Source: Thioclava sp. JE_KL1 (GTDB taxonomy: Bacteria; Pseudomonadota; Alphaproteobacteria; Rhodobacterales; Rhodobacteraceae). From it: 64,000 bases of DNA. Below, one piece after another: positions 7,940 through 15,406 of the stretch. The DNA lies in assembly GCF_009296265.1 (NCBI RefSeq), contig NZ_WBJS01000002.1, forward strand, positions 124,001 through 188,000. Reading direction: 5' to 3'. A program made the position numbers and the translations under genes. Within the stretch, counting starts at the first letter, position 1; each line of letters opens with the position of its first letter. The notes below the pieces were generated by a model, which did not search any database, was not told the origin of the DNA, and saw nothing but the letters and a program-made list of their open reading frames with translations.

Positions 7940-8902
7940 ATGATCCGGGTGAGTCATGATACGTTCAAGCTGGCGCAGGTCTTTACCATCGCGCGCGGCT
8001 CGCGCACCGAAGCGCATGTGCTGAGCGTGACGCTGGAGCGCGACGGCGTGACGGGGCGGGGCGAATGCGTGCCCTATGCGCGGTACGGCGAAAGCCTCGA
8101 CAGCGTTACCGCGCAGATCGAGAGCCTTCCGCAAGGGATTTCCCGTGCGGAGCTGCAAGAGGCACTACCCGCCGGGGCTGCGCGCAACGCGGTCGATTGC
8201 GCTTTGTGGGATTGGGAAGCCAAGAAGAAGGGCGTTCCGGTCTGGGAGCTTGCCGGGTTGGACAAGCCCGTGAGCCAGACCACGGCCTACACGCTGTCGC
8301 TGGACGAGCCGGAGAAGATGCGCGCGGCGGCCGCCGAGCATGCGCATCGCCCGTTGCTGAAGATCAAGCTTGGCACGCCCGAGGACATGCCGCGTCTACG
8401 CGCGGTACGCGAGGGCGCGCCGGAGTCGAAGATCATCGTCGATGCGAATGAGGGCTGGGAGATCGAGACTTTCCTCGACATTCAGGCCGAGCTGAAGAAG
8501 CTGGGGGTGGCGCTGGTCGAGCAGCCTTTGCCTGCGGCAGGGGACGAAGCGCTGTCGGATATCCAGCGGCTGGTGCCGATCTGTGCGGATGAGAGCTGCC
8601 ATACGCGCGACGGGCTTACCGATCTGCGCGGCAAATACGACGTCATCAACATCAAGCTGGACAAGACCGGCGGGCTGACCGAGGCCTTGCGGCTGCGCGA
8701 TCTCGCGCGCGCCGAAGGGTTCGGTGTGATGGTCGGTTGCATGGTGGGCTCGAGCCTTGCGATGGCACCGGCGATGCTGGTCGCCCAGGGTGCCGATTAC
8801 GTCGATCTTGACGGCCCGCTGCTTCTGGCCGAAGACCGCGATGTGCCGCTGCGTTACAAGGGCAGCGTGGTGGAGCCGCCGGAGCCGGAGCTTTGGGGCT
8901 GA
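7940..8902 (+). CDS. dgcA: N-acetyl-D-glutamate racemase DgcA (enolase superfamily, dipeptide-epimerase-like)
   Basis: Enolase-superfamily enzyme of the muconate-lactonizing/dipeptide-epimerase group, 320 residues. The catalytic lysine pair is KIK (141 and 143), the metal ligands are Asp168 (VDANEG), Glu194 (VEQPLP) and Asp217 (ADESC), and the second-face lysine is Lys239 (NIKLDKTGG). A 1,1-proton transfer (racemase or epimerase) is therefore expected. Databases would call it L-Ala-D/L-Glu epimerase, but the neighbour dgcN points to racemisation of N-acetyl-D-glutamate to the L form. Its ribosome site lies in the repeat element just upstream. Confidence 0.85.
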   Translation: MIRVSHDTFKLAQVFTIARGSRTEAHVLSVTLERDGVTGRGECVPYARYGESLDSVTAQIESLPQGISRAELQEALPAGAARNAVDCALWDWEAKKKGVPVWELAGLDKPVSQTTAYTLSLDEPEKMRAAAAEHAHRPLLKIKLGTPEDMPRLRAVREGAPESKIIVDANEGWEIETFLDIQAELKKLGVALVEQPLPAAGDEALSDIQRLVPICADESCHTRDGLTDLRGKYDVINIKLDKTGGLTEALRLRDLARAEGFGVMVGCMVGSSLAMAPAMLVAQGADYVDLDGPLLLAEDRDVPLRYKGSVVEPPEPELWG

Positions 8903-8921
8903 GTTTTCAAGGAGCAAGAAT

Positions 8922-9782
8922 ATGAGCCGGATCGTCTATCTCAACGGAGAGTATATTCCCGAGGAAGAGGCCAAGGTCTCCGTCTTCGACCGTGGTTTCG
9001 TGATGGGCGATGCGGTCTATGAGGTGACTTCCGTTCTGGGCGGCAAGATTCTCGAATTCGAAGGTCACATGAACCGGCTCGGTCGCTCGCTGGCGGAGCT
9101 GGAGATGACCTGCGATCTGACCCGAGACGAATGGATCGAGATTCACCGCGAACTGGTCAAGCGTAACGATCTCGACGAAGGGATGATCTACCTTCAGGTC
9201 TCGCGCGGGAATGCGGGCGATCGCGATTTCCACTACCCGCCGGAGGGCACGCCCCCGACCGTGGTGCTGTATACCCAGTCGAAGCCGAACCTCGCCGACG
9301 ATCCGAAGGCGAAGCAAGGCATCAAGGTGATCTCGCTTCCCGACCTGCGTTGGCATCGCCGCGACATCAAGACCGTGCAGCTGCTCTATCCGTCGATGGC
9401 CAAGATGGCGGCCGAGAAGGCGGGCAAGAACGATGCGTGGTTCGTGGAAGATGGCTTCGTGACCGAAGGCTCGTCGAACAACGTCTATATCGTAAAGGGC
9501 AACAAGATCATCACGCGGCATCTGAGCCACGACATCTTGCACGGGATCACCCGCGCCTCGCTGCTGAAATATGCCGCCGAGAGCCAGATGGAGATCGAGG
9601 AGCGTCCCTTCACCATCGAAGAGGCTCAAGCTGCGGATGAGGCCTTCTTCACGTCGGCCTCGGCTTTCGTGATGCCGGTGGTGGAGATCGACGGCGAGAC
9701 GGTGGGCGAGGGCGCGGTTGGCCCGGTGGCTATGCGTCTGCGCGAGATCTACCTCGACGAGAGCCGCAAGGCCGCGATCTGA
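8922..9782 (+). CDS. dat: D-amino-acid transaminase (fold type IV PLP enzyme)
   Basis: Fold type IV aminotransferase of 286 residues. The PLP lysine is Lys150 (RRDIKTVQLL), and Glu182 lies in VTEGSSNNVYIV. The opening FDRGFVMGDAVYEVTSV and the mid-part PPTVVLYTQ agree with D-amino-acid transaminases more than branched-chain ones. It would interconvert D-amino acids with D-glutamate and 2-oxo acids, feeding the DgcN/DgcA steps. The start follows CAAGGAG by eight bases, and the gap from dgcA is only 19 bases. A strong terminator ends the operon. A lyase such as PabC is possible but less likely. Confidence 0.88.
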   Translation: MSRIVYLNGEYIPEEEAKVSVFDRGFVMGDAVYEVTSVLGGKILEFEGHMNRLGRSLAELEMTCDLTRDEWIEIHRELVKRNDLDEGMIYLQVSRGNAGDRDFHYPPEGTPPTVVLYTQSKPNLADDPKAKQGIKVISLPDLRWHRRDIKTVQLLYPSMAKMAAEKAGKNDAWFVEDGFVTEGSSNNVYIVKGNKIITRHLSHDILHGITRASLLKYAAESQMEIEERPFTIEEAQAADEAFFTSASAFVMPVVEIDGETVGEGAVGPVAMRLREIYLDESRKAAI

Positions 9783-9817
9783 TCCGCGCCGAGGCGCAAC
9801 ATCTGGAATTTAAAAAA

Positions 9818-9852
9818 GAAAAGACCCCGGCCAGCCCAACCGGGGTCTTTTC
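9818..9852. terminator. Rho-independent terminator after dat
   Basis: Perfect 13-base arms GAAAAGACCCCGG and CCGGGGTCTTTTC around a nine-base loop. A-tracts and T-tracts on the two sides let it serve both dat and the converging gene at 9874. Confidence 0.9.
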
Positions 9853-9873
9853 CTGTCATGCGGGCGGTGTCTC

Positions 9874-10383
9874 TCAGGCCGCCGCATGAGCGCGGAATTG
9901 GAAGGCATCTGGCGCGATTTGCTCGGGCGCGATGCCTGTGATGACCAGTTCGGCCTGACCTTCAATCACGACGAGCGTGCCTTCGGCGCAGGTGCGGAAG
10001 GTGATGTCGTCGCGGCGGGGCGCAGAGCCGGTGAAATCGAGGGCGATGGCGTCGCCCGGTTCGAACCCGTTTATGCGCGGCAGCGGCTCGGGGCCTGCGG
10101 CGGGTGCAGGTGCCGGAGCGTGTGCGCGGGTCTCGGCCTGTTGGTTCGGATGCGCCAGCAGCGCTTCGATGCGCATCATCACGGCGGCATCGAGGTCGTT
10201 CGCGTCCTCCGCCGAAGCGCCGAGCGCCTCTTTCGGCGAAGGAACCTGCGCGGGCGCAGCGGTCATCGTGGCGGCCTCCGCTCCGATGTCGGCGGCGGCG
10301 CGAACCTGGCGCTGGCGCGGCAAGCCCTCGGCCCAGCCGAGAAGGCATAACGCGATGGTGGTGGCGATGAACAAGGCGAGCAT
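9874..10383 (-). CDS. Membrane-anchored protein with an RTX-associated C-terminal domain, unknown function
   Basis: Hypothetical protein of 169 residues. One hydrophobic segment lies at the very N-terminus (MLALFIATTIALCLLGW), followed by an Ala/Pro/Gln-rich linker and a C-terminal part beginning FEPGDAIALDF and containing DDITFRT, EGTLVVIEGQ and LVITGI. That pattern resembles the segment which closes RTX beta-rolls, and the next gene on the strand (10599-11537) is an RTX protein with a similar ending. The start at 10383 follows AGGAGA; a longer reading begins 51 bases earlier without a ribosome site. I know no function for it. Confidence 0.6.
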   Translation of the reverse strand: MLALFIATTIALCLLGWAEGLPRQRQVRAAADIGAEAATMTAAPAQVPSPKEALGASAEDANDLDAAVMMRIEALLAHPNQQAETRAHAPAPAPAAGPEPLPRINGFEPGDAIALDFTGSAPRRDDITFRTCAEGTLVVIEGQAELVITGIAPEQIAPDAFQFRAHAAA

Positions 10384-10554
10384 GTTTTCTCCTGATCTTG
10401 CCTTGATCGTCGCGACATTTTGTCGGCTGCGCAAAAGCTTTGTGAGGCCGAAACCGGCCCATTGTTCAGGGGTCGTTAACCATCAGAGAGAATGACGAGG
10501 ATTAGTATCGCGATCGGATATGGTCGCGTTTTTGGGGCTTTACCGAGACGGAAG

Positions 10555-10577
10555 GAGGCCGCGCGTTCGGCGGCCTC
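10555..10577 (-). terminator. Possible terminator after the RTX-type gene
   Basis: Arms GAGGCCGC and GCGGCCTC around a seven-base loop, 22 bases past the stop of the minus-strand gene at 10599. The T-tract is poor (CCTTCC), so termination is uncertain. Confidence 0.35.
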
Positions 10578-10598
10578 TCGGCACGATTCGAGAACGGG

Positions 10599-11537
10599 TC
10601 AGACGTAGACCGGCTGACCGTAGTTGAGTCCGTCGGTGGCATAGATCGCGCCGCCCGCCGCCTTGAGCGCGGCATATTCGACATCCTTGAGCGTCGCGAC
10701 CTGCTGGCCATTGATCGACACGATGGAGTCGCTGCCGCTTTGCGAGACGGTGAAGTCGGACACGTTGTCGAGGTCGTCCACCTCGATGCCCAGAAATTCG
10801 CCGGACGCGCCGGGGGCCGGGGTCGGGTCGAGCTGTCCGAAATCGGTCACGGTTACCGGCGCGTCGCCCTCGGTCCAATCGACTCCGAACCAGTCCGAGC
10901 CGGTGCCGCCGGTCATCGTGTCGCCGTCGTCGCCATGGAGGTAGTCGTTATTCGCGCCGCCATCGAGCAGGTCCGGCGCGCCGTCCTGATCGACGGCATA
11001 GAGTTCGTCATCGCCATAGCCGCCATAGAGGGCGTTCGACCCTTCCGCATCCATGAGGTAATCGGCACCGAGATTGCCGCGCAGCGTGTCATCGCCCTGG
11101 CTGCCGGTGATCGAGTCGTTGCCCGCGCCCGCGTCTATATAGTCGTCGTCCGAGCCGCCGACCGCGCCGAAGACGCCGGACGCTTCGAAGGCGTCGAGGA
11201 AGTCGCCAAGGCTCGTCGCCTGATCCATCGCCTGCTGGCCCTCGGGCGAGAGGTCGCCGCCGTCATTGCCATCGCCAAGATAGATGTCGTCGTCGCCTGC
11301 GAGCCCCATCACCGTGTCGGTCCCATCGGTGCCACGGATCGTGTCGTCGCCCGACGTGCCTTCGGTCAGCTGATCGGGCTCGGAGATGTCGATCTCCTCG
11401 CCTGCACCGGTGACCTCTTCATCAGGACGAGCCGCTTCCTCGTCGTCATGGTCATCTTTATGGTCGCCGCCGCCGTCGAGGCTGGCCCCGACAAGGAGCG
11501 CCATCGGCAGGAAGGCGAGAAGAAGTGTCGCGAGCAT
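10599..11537 (-). CDS. RTX-type calcium-binding repeat protein
   Basis: Acidic protein of 312 residues. A hydrophobic N-terminus (MLATLLLAFLPMALLVGASL) is followed by an Asp/Glu/His-rich linker, then nonapeptide-type repeats: GTSGDDTIRG, GLAGDDDIYLG, GSDDDYIDAGAGNDSITG, GSQGDDTLRG, GGYGDDELYA, GGANNDYLHG and GGTGSDWFGV. These form a calcium-binding beta-roll in the family. The C-terminal cap ends DSIVSINGQQVATLKDV. The N-terminal segment looks like an anchor rather than the C-terminal type I secretion signal of classical RTX toxins. The start at 11537 has AGGGGG upstream; a GTG 45 bases earlier is possible. Confidence 0.8.
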   Translation of the reverse strand: MLATLLLAFLPMALLVGASLDGGGDHKDDHDDEEAARPDEEVTGAGEEIDISEPDQLTEGTSGDDTIRGTDGTDTVMGLAGDDDIYLGDGNDGGDLSPEGQQAMDQATSLGDFLDAFEASGVFGAVGGSDDDYIDAGAGNDSITGSQGDDTLRGNLGADYLMDAEGSNALYGGYGDDELYAVDQDGAPDLLDGGANNDYLHGDDGDTMTGGTGSDWFGVDWTEGDAPVTVTDFGQLDPTPAPGASGEFLGIEVDDLDNVSDFTVSQSGSDSIVSINGQQVATLKDVEYAALKAAGGAIYATDGLNYGQPVYV

Positions 11538-11669
11538 CGGTGATATCCCCCTGAAATCAGAGAAAATATCCGCGACGCTCACGAAAGCGTCAATAGAATG
11601 TGATCAAAATGTGGCAGGAGTAACGTCGTTTGGAAACAATCCCTCGCGCCACGCGGTCACTGTCGCCGG

Positions 11670-12416
11670 TTAGAGGCCGCTCTGCGCCAGAACCCGCGTC
11701 AGAATCGGCGTCAGACGGTCGGCCCATGCGGCTTGCTGCTCGGGCGTCGCGATCAGGTCGTTGCGCAGCTCGATCAGCACGTTCGGGCGGCGATGCGCCA
11801 GCGCGTGGCGGTCGATCGAGTCGCCTTCCAGATGGCCCAAATAGGGTTGATTGTCGCCCACGCAGAGATCGCCCTCGGCTTCGAGCGCCGCGATCATCTC
11901 ATAGGCGAGGCGCGGATCGGCCGGGGCGTGCAGGATGCCGACGTCCCACGGCCGGGGCGGGCGCCCGCGTAGGCGCGGTGTAAAGGAGTGAACCGCGCAG
12001 ATCACCGTATCGTCGCGCCGCGCCGCGAGCCGGGCATATTCCGCATGATAGGGGCGATAGAGCCGGTCCAGCCGCCGCTCGACCTCTGCCGCGTCGGCAT
12101 GGCGGTTCGCGGGGATGATCGTGCCGTCGTAAAGCTTCATCACCAGCGTCGGGTCGTCTTCACCCCGGTTCGGGTCGATCACCAGTCGAGAGAAGTCGCT
12201 CGCGATCATCGGCGAGTCGAGCCGCTCCGCCAGTGCCTCGGACAGCCCCAGCGCACCGACGTCATAGGCGATGTGGCGCGCCATATCTTCGGCGTCGATG
12301 CCCAGATCGCCTCCCCCCACCCAGTCGGGCACGGTGTTGCGCGCATGATCGCACGTGATCAGCCAGCGTCCGGGCCGTGCCTCTCCAGTGATCGAAAGGG
12401 GCTGTTTTTCGTTCAT
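11670..12416 (-). CDS. N-formylglutamate amidohydrolase family protein
   Basis: Zinc hydrolase family (HutG-like), 248 residues. The opening WLITCDHARNTVPDWVG matches the metal-binding start of the family. FSRLVIDPNRGEDDPTLV and AVHSFTP follow, with RHALAHRRPNVLIELRNDLI near the C-terminus. It would release glutamate from N-formylglutamate in histidine degradation. No hut genes are present in the window, so the substrate may be another N-acylated amino acid. The glutamate-handling dgc operon lies 2 kb away. It diverges from pyk. Confidence 0.82.
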   Translation of the reverse strand: MNEKQPLSITGEARPGRWLITCDHARNTVPDWVGGGDLGIDAEDMARHIAYDVGALGLSEALAERLDSPMIASDFSRLVIDPNRGEDDPTLVMKLYDGTIIPANRHADAAEVERRLDRLYRPYHAEYARLAARRDDTVICAVHSFTPRLRGRPPRPWDVGILHAPADPRLAYEMIAALEAEGDLCVGDNQPYLGHLEGDSIDRHALAHRRPNVLIELRNDLIATPEQQAAWADRLTPILTRVLAQSGL

Positions 12417-12552
12417 AGTCTCTTCACGCTTGCTCGATATGGCTCAGATAACGGGAAAGATTGCGCCACGCCAGTTGCGGCCCGCGACAAATTGCGCCAT
12501 ACGCTTACTTGGCCCACGAAATGACATCAATTTGAACGGAAAACGAGGACGC

Positions 12553-13998
12553 ATGAGACGCCTTCGCAACGTGAAGATCGTGGCTACGCTGGGCCCTTCT
12601 TCCTCGGACTATGACAGCATCAAAGCTCTGTTCGTCGCAGGCGCGGACGTGTTCCGCCTGAACATGAGCCATGGCAGCCACGAAGAGCATCGCGCTCGGC
12701 ACGCCATCATTCGCCAACTCGAAGCCGAATTCGGCCGCCCGATCGCGATCCTAGCGGATCTTCAGGGCCCGAAACTGCGCGTCGGCACCTTCGCCGCGCA
12801 TGGGGCGGAGCTGGAAGACGGCGATAAGTTCCGCTTCGATCTCGACGAGACGCCGGGCGCCACGCATCGCGTGTGCCTGCCGCATCCCGAGATTTTCCAA
12901 GCGCTCGAGCCGGGCTCGGAACTGCTGGTCAATGACGGCAAGATCCGTCTGGTGGTCGATGACTGCGGCGATGATTTCGCGAATTGCACCGTCACCGTGG
13001 GTGGCACGATCTCGGACCGCAAGGGCGTGAACGTCCCCGACGTGGTACTGCCGCTGGCCGCACTGTCGGAGAAGGACCGCAAGGATCTGGAATTCGCCTG
13101 CGAGATGGGCGTCGACTGGCTCGCGCTGAGCTTCGTGCAGCGCCCCGAAGACGTGGAAGAGGCGCGCGATCTGGCCAAGGGCCGCGCGGCGATCCTGTCG
13201 AAGATCGAGAAACCCTCGGCGGTGCGCAGCTTCGACGAGATCCTTCAGGCCTCGGACGGGATCATGGTCGCCCGCGGCGATCTGGGCGTGGAGCTGCCTG
13301 TTCAGGCCGTGCCGCCGATCCAGAAACAGCTGATCCGCAAATGCCGCACCTGGGCAAAGCCCGTGATCGTGGCGACGCAGATGCTGGAATCGATGATCGA
13401 GAGCCCGATGCCGACCCGCGCAGAGGTCTCCGATGTCGCGACCGCGATCTACGAGGGCGCCGATGCGGTCATGCTGTCTGCGGAATCCGCAGCGGGCAAC
13501 TACCCGGTCGAAGCGGTCGAGACGATGAACAACGTCGCGATCTCGGTCGAGAAGGATCCGACCTATCGCGAGGTGATCGAAGCCTCGCGCCATGCGGCCC
13601 GTCAGACCGTCGCCGACGGGATCGTGGCCGCCGCGCGCGAGATCGCCGAAACCACCGACATCGCGGCGATCTGCGCCTATACGCAATCGGGCAAGACGAT
13701 TGCGCTCATCGCGCGGGAGCGTCCGCGCGTGCCGATCATCGCGCTGTCACCGATCGAGGCGACTCTGCGCCGGGTCTCGCTGACCTGGGGCGTGCATGCG
13801 GTGCCGTGCGGCGAGCTGGAGCGGTTCAAGCAGGCCGTCGTCAACGCCGCCCGCGCGGCGCGCGATTTCGGCTTTGCCGACGAGACGCAGCAGATCGTCG
13901 TCACCGCTGGCGTGCCGTTCAACGTGCAGGGCACCACGAACATCCTGCGCGTCGCACCCTGTGATGAGCGATTGATTTACCGCACTGACCCTGAGTAA
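12553..13998 (+). CDS. pyk: Pyruvate kinase
   Basis: Converts phosphoenolpyruvate and ADP to pyruvate and ATP, the last step of glycolysis. At 481 residues it is a standard bacterial length. It opens RRLRNVKIVATLGPSS and includes FRLNMSHGSHEEH, DLQGPKLRVG, the lysine-containing ILSKIEKPSA and the metal-site signature MVARGDLGVELP. MLESMI and AESAAGNYP follow in the barrel, and the C-terminal regulatory domain ends near residue 478. The start at 12553 follows AACGAGGAC; the longer open frame upstream overlaps the divergent promoter and was rejected. Confidence 0.97.
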   Translation: MRRLRNVKIVATLGPSSSDYDSIKALFVAGADVFRLNMSHGSHEEHRARHAIIRQLEAEFGRPIAILADLQGPKLRVGTFAAHGAELEDGDKFRFDLDETPGATHRVCLPHPEIFQALEPGSELLVNDGKIRLVVDDCGDDFANCTVTVGGTISDRKGVNVPDVVLPLAALSEKDRKDLEFACEMGVDWLALSFVQRPEDVEEARDLAKGRAAILSKIEKPSAVRSFDEILQASDGIMVARGDLGVELPVQAVPPIQKQLIRKCRTWAKPVIVATQMLESMIESPMPTRAEVSDVATAIYEGADAVMLSAESAAGNYPVEAVETMNNVAISVEKDPTYREVIEASRHAARQTVADGIVAAAREIAETTDIAAICAYTQSGKTIALIARERPRVPIIALSPIEATLRRVSLTWGVHAVPCGELERFKQAVVNAARAARDFGFADETQQIVVTAGVPFNVQGTTNILRVAPCDERLIYRTDPE

Positions 13999-14034
13999 CC
14001 TTTCCCAAGAGGGTTGGTGACAAGGGCGCAGGCG

Positions 14035-14277
14035 ATGGATCTTTCTTCGATAGATGCCGATCTCCTGCTGACGATCGGGCTGGCGATCGCGATCATCGCG
14101 ATCCCGGCTGCGATCTCTGCCTTCTCCGACAGCCGCCCGCCGCGGGCGGCGACGGTCGGGATTTTGGTGGCGGGGGCGTTGATCCTGCTGGCCTTCTACG
14201 CCCGACCGGGAGGCTATACGCTCAAGACGGTACCCGAGGCGGTGGCGCGTGTCTTGGCTCGCGTGGTCAATTACTAG
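14035..14277 (+). CDS. Small two-helix membrane protein downstream of pyk
   Basis: Hypothetical protein of 80 residues. Two hydrophobic segments are visible: LLLTIGLAIAIIAIPAAISAF and, after an Arg-rich turn, VGILVAGALILLAFYA. A short cytoplasmic or periplasmic tail follows. It begins 36 bases after pyk on the same strand with no terminator between, so it is probably co-transcribed. The start is uncertain: TTG 14014 and GTG 14017 lie closer to the AAGAGGG sequence, while ATG 14035 has only a weak site. No function is recognised. Confidence 0.55.
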   Translation: MDLSSIDADLLLTIGLAIAIIAIPAAISAFSDSRPPRAATVGILVAGALILLAFYARPGGYTLKTVPEAVARVLARVVNY

Positions 14278-14316
14278 CGTCGCCCTTGGGGGGGGAGGCG
14301 GTTCCGGATTTTTCCC

Positions 14317-14345
14317 TTGCCAAACGGACCTGCGGCGTCTAACAG
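14317..14345 (+). promoter_or_regulatory. Candidate sigma-70 promoter for rpmI-rplT
   Basis: TTGCCA and TAACAG are separated by 17 bases, 76 bases upstream of the rpmI start. The spacing is ideal and no gene covers it. No L20 leader structure was identified by eye. Confidence 0.45.
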
Positions 14346-14420
14346 GCCCACTCTGAACCCGCGCGGCCGGCCCAAGTGGCATGCCGAGTCGCGCTTCCAC
14401 ACCCTGCAAAGGAGCTGTAA

Positions 14421-14621
14421 ATGCCCAAGATGAAGACGAAATCCGCTGCCAAGAAGCGGTTCAAGTTCACCGCGACCGGCAAGGTCAAGGTCGGTCCGGC
14501 CGGCAAGCGTCACGGCATGATCAAACGCTCGACGAAATTCATCCGCGAAACCTCGGGCACCATGGTGCTCTGCGAGGCGGATACGAAGATCGTCAAGAAA
14601 TACATGCCCTACAACCGCTGA
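14421..14621 (+). CDS. rpmI: 50S ribosomal protein L35
   Basis: Ribosomal protein of 66 residues, very basic. It shows the L35 pattern [15 protein letters not shown] at the start, GKHRHG-like [15 protein letters not shown] in the middle and VKKYMPYN at the end. It is followed after 18 bases by rplT, the universal rpmI-rplT pair. infC is not upstream here, where many bacteria have it. The ribosome site AAAGGAG lies 6-12 bases before the ATG. Confidence 0.97.
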   Translation: MPKMKTKSAAKKRFKFTATGKVKVGPAGKRHGMIKRSTKFIRETSGTMVLCEADTKIVKKYMPYNR

Positions 14622-14639
14622 ACTCGGGAGACTTGAACA

Positions 14640-15005
14640 ATGGCACGCGTCAAATCCGGTAAGGTCACCCACGCCGCGCACAAGAAAGTGCTCAAGAAGG
14701 CGAAAGGGTATTATTCCTCGCGCTCGCGCAACTTCCGCACTGCGACCCAGGCGGTCGACAAGGCGAACCAATACGCGACCCGCGACCGTAAAGCCCGTAA
14801 GCGCAACTTCCGCGCGCTCTGGATCCAGCGTATCAACGCCGCCGTGCGCGCCGTCGATGCGGATCTGAGCTACTCGAAGTTCATCTTCGGCCTCAACCAG
14901 GCTGGCATCGAAGTGGACCGCAAGGTTCTCGCCGATCTCGCCGTGCACGAGCCCGAAGCCTTCGGCGCGATCGTCGAGCAGGCGAAAGCCGCCGCCGCCG
15001 CGTAA
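14640..15005 (+). CDS. rplT: 50S ribosomal protein L20
   Basis: Large-subunit assembly protein of 121 residues. The opening [19 protein letters not shown], then [15 protein letters not shown] and [10 protein letters not shown], are hallmarks of L20. The C-terminus is a short Ala-rich run. It follows rpmI in one operon and ends at a strong terminator. In some bacteria L20 represses its own operon; no such site could be identified here. Confidence 0.97.
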   Translation: MARVKSGKVTHAAHKKVLKKAKGYYSSRSRNFRTATQAVDKANQYATRDRKARKRNFRALWIQRINAAVRAVDADLSYSKFIFGLNQAGIEVDRKVLADLAVHEPEAFGAIVEQAKAAAAA

Positions 15006-15030
15006 TCGGCTTACGACAGAATTCGGGAAG

Positions 15031-15057
15031 GGCCGCTCCATCTGGGGCGGCCTTTTT
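15031..15057 (+). terminator. Rho-independent terminator after rplT
   Basis: Arms GGCCGCTCC and GGGGCGGCC (one G-U pair) around the tetraloop ATCT, followed by TTTTT. It lies 25 bases past the rplT stop. Confidence 0.88.
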
Positions 15058-15084
15058 CGTTTCGCGTGGGAGGCTGGCCGGGGA

Positions 15085-15146
15085 GGGGGCTCTGCCCCCG
15101 CTCCTTCGGAGCCCCCCGGGATATTTCCACCAAGAGGAAGAAAAAA
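15085..15146 (+). repeat. Recurring intergenic element, copy 3 (long form)
   Basis: Two perfect hairpins (GGGGGC-TCT-GCCCCC and GCTCC-TTC-GGAGC) precede the conserved tail CCCCCGGGATATTTCCACC, AAGAGGAAG and an A-tract. It forms the left arm of a mirrored pair with 15263-15321 between rplT and pheS. Nothing else is seen in this 400-base gap apart from the terminator. Confidence 0.6.
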
Positions 15147-15262
15147 CGCCCGGCTCGGGCCCATCGTCGGGCAGCTGACCGGGCGCTTCTCCTCGAGCGG
15201 TCATCGGCGTCCCCGCCTGTACCGCGTCTCTGAGACAATCCGATTCTGGTTAAGGATCTGTT

Positions 15263-15321
15263 GCGCTTCTTCTCGAGGGAAATATCCCGGGGGAGGTCGC
15301 AAGGCCGGGGGCAGCGCCCCC
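15263..15321 (-). repeat. Recurring intergenic element, copy 4 (long form, inverted)
   Basis: Read on the minus strand it has the hairpin GGGGGC-GCT-GCCCCC, a weaker GGCC/GGTC hairpin, then CTCCCCCGGGATATTTCCC and a GAAGAAG tail. It is the inverted partner of copy 3 and ends about 85 bases before pheS. Confidence 0.6.
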
Positions 15322-15406
15322 ATCCGCCCTTTGCCTGCAAGCGCGAGGTTGCAAAGGCGCGCCGGCGCGGCTAACCCGTGGGCCAAGCAAATTCCCGGGG
15401 AATGAT

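Noticed and set aside
7940-8902. Annotating dgcA as L-Ala-D/L-Glu epimerase for peptidoglycan recycling
   Set aside because: No murein recycling gene is nearby, and the dgcN neighbour points to N-acetyl-D-glutamate. Kept as an alternative only.
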